A stretch of 26,194 nt of DNA from the NCBI GenBank assembly GCA_019648995.1, contig BLXT01007977.1, positions 139,935 to 166,128 on the forward strand, read 5' to 3'. This document shows, piece after piece, positions 19,070 through 26,194 of this stretch (positions are counted from its first letter, which is position 1; the number at the start of each line of letters is the position of its first letter). The stretch is from Plakobranchus ocellatus (Eukaryota; Mollusca; Gastropoda; Plakobranchidae). The position numbers and the translations under genes are program-made. Under the pieces are notes generated by a model. It searched no databases, was not told the origin of the DNA, and saw only the letters and a list, made by a program, of their open reading frames with translations.

Positions 19070-20220
19070 CGGCAGGAGAATCTTGATCATGATTATTAAA
19101 TTAGAAAAAAGGTAGATCATTCAAATACAGGAAGATAAAAGAAGGGCGCGAGGAAGATTGCAGATTCTAATGCTTAAGAAAAGGTTCATAGGGAGATTTA
19201 TTTCCGTTCTTTCAATGTTTTATATGTGTTTTCTTGTACGGTACATATAGTGCAAAAGCAGATTAAAAATCAATTCAACAGTACGAGATTTCTCAAACAA
19301 AATTCTCTCTGTTACAGTAAATCGATGTAGCCGTCTGCAAATTAGAGATTTTAAAATCTTATTTCTTGATACTATCTGCATAAGTGAGACACAATTTTTA
19401 CATATCTTGAGAAAACAGATGAGTCAGGAGAGATTGATCCTGACATGAGAGAATATCATAATGTCCACCCTAACAAGAGGAAAGTGAAAAAATAACATGT
19501 AATAAACGTACGCAGAGCCATTGCTGACGCAAAGAAACCGCGAAGCCTTATCCAAATATATGTAGATCTATACTTGCACACAGTACACACTTTCACCTTA
19601 TATACGTAAGGCAATTGGCTACTGTGGATTAAGTCTAGATCTAGACTTGAAAATGGCTGATGTTGAGGTTCGGCCTTGTTTACTTGTAGTTGTAATGATT
19701 GGTCAAATTTTGAGTAAGCCTAGGTTAGATTTATTTTAGTTTACAAGTGCTATTATTGTTTTAGCTTTGTTTACCTTTTAGATCTAGGAATTTCCAGAAG
19801 GTCGAACATGTAAGAAGATTGTTTGCAGGGAGTTGCTAGAACGCATCCTTGTGACACGATATGCATGTCATGCGTATGTTTAAATGAAGGAAAAGATTGG
19901 AGGGGAGGGGGAGGGGGATTATGAGAGTATTCGATTGATCAATATTTGTAGCTAATCTTAACTACAAAAATGTACATTCTACTGTTTTCTAGAATGAGTT
20001 GTTTGTTTAATATTGACCAGATAAGCTTACAATACCGTTGTACAGCTAGTGTTTCCTAGAAGCTGTAGGCGGTAGAGAGCACTGTGTGATGGCTGGGAGA
20101 GCTTACAGAAGTACTGATGGATGTTAGAGAACTTGTAGATCTAAGTAATTAAGGAACTTAAATAGCTGTTCTGAAATTGTTCTTGATTCAAAATAATAAA
20201 TTTTTCGTTAAATTTGGAGT
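19070..20220. other. Unrecognised non-coding DNA left of the LTR element
   Basis: AT-rich sequence with AGTCTAGATCTAGACTT, a near-perfect palindrome, at about 19632-19648, and a G-rich patch near 19900-19917. No open frame resembles a protein family. Confidence 0.45.
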
Positions 20221-20225
20221 TGTTT

Positions 20226-20406
20226 TGTTACATAACTATGCATTCAAAATGGTATCGGTACGAAGTACGATGCATATTGTGCTCTTTTATGTAAGGTATC
20301 AATGAAGTACTCTCTTGTCCAAACAGTCCTTGAGTCAAGTCATTGTTGTATCGACCTTTACAAAAGTTGTGATAACTCAGTCAATAACAAACTCCAGAAC
20401 GTAACA
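20226..20406 (+). repeat. 5' LTR
   Basis: This 181-bp repeat begins TGTTACATAACTATGCATTC and ends CCAGAACGTAACA, so its ends form the inverted pair TGTTAC/GTAACA. It matches 23328-23496 closely and is followed directly by the primer-binding site. Confidence 0.92.
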
Positions 20407-20424
20407 TGGTGTCAGAAGTGGGAT
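20407..20424 (+). other. Primer-binding site, tRNA-Leu type
   Basis: TGGTGTCAGAAGTGGGAT immediately follows the 5' LTR. It is the complement of the CCA-tailed 3' end of animal tRNA-Leu (…ATCCCACTTCTGACA-CCA), a primer known from Steamer-type elements. Confidence 0.85.
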
Positions 20425-20783
20425 TATTAACTGCCTTTTCTTGAAAATAAAGTATGGATTAGCTATCGCGACTGCTCTCCTCGTCATATATAACAGGTTT
20501 TCCCTACCTCTTTAATAGTCACATATGTGCACACGGTTCACGCTGGTTTGATTCGTTTTCAAGGGAAACTACTCCACAATAGTTTTTAGGCATAGAAATC
20601 TTGCTGGCTTCCCTTGCATTTCACAGTGCGTACTGCAGGACGATAACGCTGTAAACCTAAGTGCTTTGATTCCGGGCAAAGAAAAAAAAATAGAGGAACA
20701 GTTTAGCAGATAAACTTCGCAGACGCAATAAATCAAGCTTGTATATCCCACCGTTTACAATGATTGAACGCATCAACAAGACA

Positions 20784-20917
20784 AGCACAATATGCATCGT
20801 ACTTCGTGCCGATACCATTATGAATGCATAGTTATGTAACATTTCCCTTCTTCTTCAAGAACAAAACTTGCTGACATAAAATATATAATGAGGTATTTGA
20901 TCTAACAATAATATGCT
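20784..20917 (-). repeat. Inverted copy of the element's own 3' end
   Basis: Read on the minus strand, this stretch matches about 23251-23384. It holds the internal sequence before the polypurine tract, the tract itself (inverted at about 20842-20857) and the first 50-60 bases of the LTR (junction at 20836-20841). It lies between the 5' LTR and the pol remains. Self-integration or insertion of a second copy could produce it. Confidence 0.85.
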
Positions 20918-22350
20918 CGCCGACACCCTATCGCGAGATCCTAAACGTCAAACCAATTCGGATGATGACATGTTGAAGTTGAGCAGCAAGTACACCTCCT
21001 GTGCAACAATCTCTCAGTGTCAAAACAAAAGCAAGAAGAGATACGAATGGAGATAAAAAACGATAATCAGCTACAAACATTAATAAACATAATGAGAGAA
21101 GGATGGCCTGGGAACAGGAAAGACGTTTTGACAGAAGTCAGAGAATTGTGGGATGTGAGAGAAGATTTCACCACAATGAATGGTATGATCTTCAAAGGGA
21201 AACAGATTCTCATTCCATAAGCAATGCGTTCAGATATGTTAAGAAGAATCCACGAAAGACATTTGGGAATCGAGAAATGCAAACGCCGGGCCAGAGATGT
21301 GAGTTACTCGCCGCGCATGTCAGCAGAAATCGCTGATCTCATATCTCGTTGCAGTTTATGCCTGACTTCATCGTAATAGGCAAAAGAAGAAACCAATCAA
21401 GAGTCATGACATACCATCAATTCCATGGCAGAAAGTGGCATCCGACATCTTCACAATAAATGGAAAAAACTACCTTTTGGTCGTTGACTACCGGTACTAC
21501 TCCCACTTTGTGGAATTGGCATTACTCAACGATACAAGGAGCTCCACCATAGTGACTCATTTTAAGTCCATATTCAGCCGCCATGGTATTCCCCAGACAC
21601 TTATCACTGACAATGGACCAAACCATGTAAGTCGTGAGTTTAAACAATTCACTTCTAGCTGGGAAATTGAACATATCACTTCCAGCCCTAGATATCCACA
21701 GAGTAATGGCCTTGCTGAGAGGATGGTGCAGACTGTGAAAAATCTCATCAGCAAAGCCGGAGATACAGACCCATACTTGGCCCTGCTCAACTTGAGAGCG
21801 GCACCATTGAAAAACCTCCCATCTCCAGCAGAACTCCTGATGGGCAGAAAACTCAAAACGAAACTGCTGATAGCCAGCAAACTGTTGAGGCCCAAGAAAC
21901 AATCCCCCGCTGTTATCAAAAACACCATGCGCAAGTCCCAGGCAGATCAACAGAAATACTACAACCGTGGAACCATTGAAAACCGGAGAGACAGTCTTCG
22001 TGAAGAATCCTGACGACAAAAAATGGAGACCAGCTAAAGTCGTTGGGAATCGTCCAGAGCCTCGCTCGTACATGGTGCAAACTTCGGGAGGCACCTATCG
22101 CAGAAACCGCCGTGACATCCTGAAACCATCGACTTCCTATGCTCATCAGCCAGGCGACCTGATCGACCTGTCAGACTCCACAAATGAACCAGACGAATCG
22201 AACAAGACCAGCAATAATCCAGAAACTGATGTCACCCCCGAAAGGCATCCAGATGAAACACCGTTGATTAGAACTTCTCGCTCTGGTAGAGTGATCAAAA
22301 CTCCCGCGAGACGCCGACGCCTGACACGTTATGTGTCAGTTGCAGTTTGA
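20910..22350 (+). mobile_element. Pol remains with integrase, fossil
   Basis: The left end carries ADTLSR, the typical close of the RNase H region. About 21230-21370 resembles the integrase zinc-binding segment (HLGIEKC…CSLC). From about 21435 to 21870 is the catalytic core: VVDYR, TDNGPNHVS and SPRYPQSNGLAE supply the Asp, Asp and Glu positions of the DDE triad. About 21970-22350 resembles the C-terminal tail (GETVFVKN…KWRPAKVVG). In life the enzyme would have joined element cDNA to host DNA. The antisense open frames over the same stretch are shadows. The region as a whole is broken. Confidence 0.85.
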
Positions 22351-23312
22351 CTACATTCCACGCCCTCATTATTATATTAGTAAGTTGTGTTGCTACTGAT
22401 ATAATAGTATGGGGCAACTAACGTCCATCAAATAATCTCAGATTTAGGTTGTGCATTAGCACAATAGAGTACAAAAATAGAATATATACTGCTCGTCGTC
22501 ACAATCGTTTTAAATTGTGTTCATTTTTTTTATCGTTTTAGAATGGGCCACAATAATGCCCTGCATATAATCAATCATATTACTGATAGTCTGTTATTAG
22601 AATGGGCAACGACAAAGCCCTCAAAAATGAATGCTAAAGTACAATGCGGATTTCTTTTTCTTTACCTCTATGCGTTACCATTTCATAGTGAACTGTGGAT
22701 GTAAAGACTGTTGCAGAGCTAAATGAAATACTCACAGATGTTGCCGACTCCAAGCTCTGAAGTGAAGGCGTGTACAAGACAGCTATTACATTATAATTTG
22801 AGCTTGTTTTTTTTTTTTTCCTCTTCTTTTCTTTTTTTATGATATTCACATAAAATACAATGAGAACAAATTAACCACTCATTTCTATTCTTGAGCAAAC
22901 ATAAAACCTCAATTTATTTAATCAGTTTGACGAAATAGAACTCAATACCTGTTTGTGAGCTTTATATATAAGTATTTTGTTTGTGATTTTGATTTGACTT
23001 TTTTTTTTTTCCGTTTAGGTCTGTCTGTGTTGGTCATGTCATTTTGCTTTGTTAATAACTACATAAGAGTTAAAGAAAAAAAAAATAGAAAATAAACTTA
23101 TCTTTATCTTGGATTGTCAGAATTTATCAATAATTAAGTTATAAAGAAAGATTTACAATGTATTAGCTTTACGTTAAGCCTTCATGTATTAAGTCTCTTT
23201 ATCAATTAGTTTAATTGCTTTTTTTTTTGTTTGGTTTTTTGCAAACGAAGGAAGATATTAGTGTTAGATGAAATACCTCATTATATAATTTATGTCAGCA
23301 TGTTTTGTTCTT
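22351..23312 (+). other. Element-internal region between pol and the polypurine tract
   Basis: AT-rich sequence without a recognisable protein. Two related segments, TAGAATGGGCCACAATAATG (about 22540) and TAGAATGGGCAACGACAAAG (about 22599), lie roughly 59 bases apart and suggest a small tandem repeat. T runs occur near 22808, 23000 and 23220. Confidence 0.5.
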
Positions 23313-23327
23313 GAAGAAGAAGGGAGA
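23313..23327 (+). other. Polypurine tract
   Basis: GAAGAAGAAGGGAGA lies directly against the start of the 3' LTR, where plus-strand DNA synthesis primes in LTR elements. Confidence 0.8.
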
Positions 23328-23496
23328 TGTTACATAACTATACATTCATAATGGTATCGGTACGAAGTACGATGCATATTGTGCTCTCTTATGTAAAGTA
23401 TCAATAAAGTACTCTCTTGTCCAAACAAGTCATTGTTGTGTCGTCCTATACAAAAGTTGTGATAAATCAGTCAATAACAAACTCCAGAACGTAACA
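23328..23496 (+). repeat. 3' LTR
   Basis: This 169-bp repeat has the same TGTTAC…GTAACA ends as the 5' copy. A 12-bp length difference and about ten substitutions separate the two copies. An AATAAA at 23403-23408 is a candidate polyadenylation signal. Confidence 0.92.
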
Positions 23497-23501
23497 TGTT
23501 T

Positions 23502-23944
23502 CTGGCCCTTTTAAAAGAACTAATTGTCACAGGCAATGTGAAATTAGATTTACAACAAAAAAGCACTAAGTCATTTTTAGCAATACGCAAAAGAGAAATC
23601 ATCAAAATATCGTTCCCAACTAAATATTTTATTCTGAGTTTAATCCAGATTATATCAAATGATCTGAGGATCGATGCGAATTTCCTGCTGCTTTTTTGGG
23701 AATGATTAAAACAAAGTTGTTTGAATCATATACGATTGCTTGCACAAAATTGAAGATATTGCAGTTTCCTGACCAAATAGATCACAGAAATCGCTGAAAC
23801 GTCCTGAAACATCTGGTAAAAAAAGTCAAAAGCTGTGCATGCATCATAAAACAGCAAGGGCAGCAGTTAAAAGGATGTTAAAAGTTAAAAATTGCTCACC
23901 GTTTAAAGTCTTGCAAAAAAAAAAAAAAAACATTTAAAAGCAAA
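23502..23944. other. Right flank of the LTR insertion
   Basis: Before the insertion this sequence was continuous with 20220. An open frame at 23496-23705 begins inside the LTR boundary and has no recognisable domain. A 16-17-base A run lies near 23915-23931. Confidence 0.4.
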
Positions 23945-24100
23945 AGACAAATTACCTATACTAATGGGTATGAGTGCAAAGTTTGGTATGAAGGAGTCAA
24001 ATTAGATATGGTATTTTTAACAGAGGACATGAAAGAGCAGTTTTCCTTTATTATTGAGCCTGCGAAAGACAAAATCGAAATCAGCATACAAAAGCATTGA
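23945..24100 (+). other. Unrecognised open stretch with protein-like composition
   Basis: A frame ending at TGA 24098-24100 reads ITYTNGYECKVWYEGVKLDM and then VFLTEDMKEQFSFIIEPAKD. The amino-acid mix (aromatic, acidic and hydrophobic residues in alternation) looks more like a folded protein than most chance frames in this AT-rich window. I recognise no family. It has no ATG near the start and no strong splice acceptor, so it may be a decayed exon or transposon piece. Confidence 0.25.
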
Positions 24101-24596
24101 TTTGGGGAATTTGCAACAAATTTGATTTAACGGAAATCAAACGTTCTTTCTGTATCAGTCGAAAAGAGGTGGATGAATTTCACTCTAATGTAAAATAAGT
24201 TTGTAAAGAAGCAGAAAAATCCCAACCAGCCGCATGCATCTATTAAGGTAAAAACCTCCTCGACAAGAAGTAGGCCTACATGGTTTGATTAAAAAAAACC
24301 AAAAAAACTTTAATATGTTTAAAAGATTTTAAGCTAATAAAACGCCATGATTACGAATAGCAAACGATAAAAAAGTTAACTAGTTCTCGCTCAAAAGAAT
24401 CAGAATAGAAACACATATATAAGATAAGAATGCACACATGTAATTATATCGTCAGAGAACAGTGGATCTGGAGATCGATGGCTCCAACTAAATTTCTTGA
24501 TAAAATACTTAACCGTAATGCACTGCTTGCGAATCGGTATCTATCTTCTCACATGATTACACGTACATAGTTATAAATTATATCAATAGCATGGCG
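24101..24596. other. Unrecognised non-coding DNA
   Basis: AT-rich sequence with A runs near 24291 and 24302. Nothing resembling a gene or element end is visible. Confidence 0.45.
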
Positions 24597-24860
24597 AGCC
24601 TAAAAGTAAAATACTGAAAATAAGGAAAAGAAAAGAACGAGAAGGGAGATAAGGAAATGCAAGAGAGATGAGAACGACAGATGATAAAGAAAACAGAGAA
24701 ATAAAACAAAATGAAAGAGCTAGAATGAACGGGAGAAGATAGAAAAGCGAAGGGATTGAGAAAGAGAAAGATAAAGGGGGAGAAGGAGAGGAAGATTGAG
24801 AAGAAAAGAGAGACAGACAGTGAGAGACAATAGCAAGGAGAGGCAGAGCGTAGCAGACAT
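24597..24860. repeat. Long purine-rich tract (imperfect GA/GGA/GAAA)
   Basis: Over about 240 bases the plus strand is nearly all A and G, with scattered pyrimidines. The minus-strand frame over it (24578-24949) is Ser/Phe/Leu-rich because of this composition and is not a credible gene. Such tracts can adopt triplex-type structures. Confidence 0.75.
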
Positions 24861-26009
24861 AAAGGTTTACTTAACATGTTAATTTTTATTGGTTTCCAAT
24901 GTCGCCAATTTCCTGTTTCCATGAATGCATTATTCGATTGACATAGCACTTATGCTTTCTCCTCTTTACTTAGCAAGAAGCTTGGCTACAAAGTCGATCG
25001 GTATAAATGATACTGTGCTAATAAAAAAAAAAAAAAACATTGAAAAATGCATAGAAACATTTAAATATCGATCAAGTTTCAAGCTAAACTCGTATAGCCC
25101 TATGTCCACCCCAAACTTCGAAGAAAAAAAAAAAAAACCACACCAAAAACCAAAGCTAAATCAAACATGCGAGTACGAAAAGCCGAACTAAAAATGTTTC
25201 TCTTTGGTATTAAATTTTACTACCCTGTGCCGTAAGTGCTCAAGAGCTATATACATGTATCTATATTTTTGGGACTCGGTGTAAATCGTTTTTGCAACAG
25301 TGACCTTACGGCTCTAATCAAAGACGAATTTTCTATTCTAAAGCACCGTAAGTGCCCTTATGGCAGTAATCAAAATGTTTTAGCAACTTCTCAATTGTCG
25401 TATGTCCTGTAACTCAGAAACCAATGAAGATTATCAAAAAAATTTTATAGACAAAGAAAGATACATAGAAAAAAAAAGCTTTCACTTCGATGTAGAAGAG
25501 AATTGGTTAAGAAATTTGTCGAAATGGGACAGTTTTTCCCTCCTCCTGAAAATTTTCCCAGTGGCGCTTACGGCAGTAATCAATACCACCCGCGATTACT
25601 GAACTCGACGTGAGAAATCGGCTCCAACATTCTCTCACTGACCTCCAACATTAAAAGTAAATGATTGCAAATCTAAAGCCCGACTCATTTTCCTGGAACT
25701 TTCAAACTTTTGCAACATTCAAATACTAAAAGGGTCCATGTTCTGTCTGCAGAACAAACTCTTTACCGTAAAGATACTGCTCAAATCTTTCAATTTCTCT
25801 AACGAAAGTTAAAGCTTATCCCTCTATTGCTCGGGGTCAAAGGTTAAATACCAGCTGTGTTGGTTCCTCAGCGGCGACCGTAAAAGCTTAGGGGACGTAA
25901 AACAAACTACAAATATATCCTCAGCGGCGGGTAAAACAATGCCCGACCTAGCAATAGTGGCATTTTAAAAAAAAAATGTAAAGTGGGTCCCACGCTCAGT
26001 CCAAGCATC
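24861..26009. other. Non-coding right end with small diverged inverted repeats
   Basis: GCACTTACGGC-like words recur in both orientations at about 25228, 25302, 25344, 25353 and 25565, several followed by AGTAATCAA. CTCAGCGGCG occurs at about 25867 and 25920. A runs lie near 25023 and 25124. Open frames at 24925-25191 and 25402-25602 are Lys/Asn-rich with no recognisable domain. Confidence 0.4.
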
Positions 26010-26101
26010 GAAGAGCCAGGAGTAGGGTCCTGATTGTTCTCGGCACACGCATTATGAGGTAGTTTGCCATTGCTTCCCTCGCCGCCTTTACTTTCGCTTG
26101 G
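26010..26101 (+). repeat. Dispersed repeat, copy 2 (pair with 6922-7013)
   Basis: This is the same-orientation partner of the repeat at 6922-7013, here less AT-rich. It includes ATGAGGTAGTTTGCCATTGC and CTTTACTTTCGCTTGG. It is followed by GTCTAGATCTAGAC (26109-26122), a palindrome of the AGATCT class. Confidence 0.6.
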
Positions 26102-26194
26102 CCAAAGAGTCTAGATCTAGACGAGAACATTATTTCTAGCCAAACCCACCGCTGATTTTTATTATTATTTATTTAAGATATTCTCAAAAAAAAA

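Larger units (their letters stand above)
20221..23501 (+). mobile_element. Old, broken Ty3/Gypsy LTR retrotransposon (Mag/Steamer-like), with target duplications
   Basis: The element proper runs 20226-23496 and is flanked by the 5-bp duplication TGTTT (20221-20225 and 23497-23501). Visible parts in order are: 5' LTR, a primer-binding site matching tRNA-Leu, the end of an RNase H region (ADTLSR, about 20915), integrase remains, a polypurine tract and the 3' LTR. An inverted copy of the element's own 3' end lies inside it. The tRNA-Leu primer, short LTRs and 5-bp duplication resemble Steamer-type elements of the Mag lineage, known from molluscs. The integrase sequence supports Ty3/Gypsy firmly and the lineage only moderately. 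About ten substitutions separate the two LTRs over 169 aligned bases (counted by eye), so it is not recent. At about 3.3 kb it is shorter than full-length relatives; it is broken, with several disruptions. Confidence 0.88.

Noticed and set aside
21522-22094. Long minus-strand open frames over the integrase region
   Set aside because: They are antisense shadows of the pol remains and show no domain features of their own.
24578-24949. 123-codon minus-strand frame rich in Ser, Phe and Leu
   Set aside because: Its composition follows directly from the purine-rich plus strand. The apparent membrane-like segments are a low-complexity artefact.
1-26194. tRNA genes, rRNA, CRISPR arrays, operons and riboswitches
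   Set aside because: I saw no cloverleaf with A/B boxes, no rRNA-like blocks and no regular spacer arrays. The window is eukaryotic nuclear DNA, where bacterial-type features are not expected.

Overview
This is an AT-rich metazoan window with spliced coding sequence, long non-coding stretches, microsatellites and decayed transposons of several classes. Clusters of the palindromic words AGATCT/TCTAGA, the mix of Tigger, mariner, LINE and Ty3/Gypsy fossils, and a C-type-lectin-like exon would suit a mollusc, probably a gastropod. That placement is inference; no ribosomal or mitochondrial marker is present to confirm it.

Layout. Positions 1-3440 hold a broken Tigger/pogo transposase N-terminus (337-474), simple repeats, and a non-autonomous Tigger-type element with TA duplications (2618-3439). 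Positions 4679-5792 are a decayed mariner transposase on the minus strand. Positions 5800-11300 are mostly unrecognised non-coding DNA with a 33-bp tandem repeat, a dispersed repeat and a 43-base T run. Positions 11305-11807 carry the best host gene: the last two coding exons of a PP2C-type protein phosphatase most like ILKAP, separated by an intron containing a poly-G run and a 9-N gap. Positions 13481-13786 hold an (AT)n tract and a duplicated 84-bp unit with CRE-like and CCAAT-box-like motifs. Positions 14454-15978 are a minus-strand Tigger C-terminal remnant with an internal 36-bp coding repeat. A GC-richer block with two palindromes (16080-16560) and a LINE reverse-transcriptase scrap (about 16770-16880) follow. 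A candidate C-type-lectin-like exon lies on the minus strand at 18868-19049.

Positions 20226-23496 are an old, broken Ty3/Gypsy LTR retrotransposon with both LTRs, a 5-bp target duplication, a tRNA-Leu-type primer-binding site and integrase remains. It also contains an inverted copy of its own 3' end. The right-hand end (23502-26194) is intergenic, with an unrecognised open stretch, a purine-rich tract and small diverged repeats.

No operon-like organisation is present. The phosphatase is the only gene whose function can be read with confidence. Upstream phosphatase exons were not found in the 11.3 kb to its left, so they either lie outside the window or are too short to recognise by eye.
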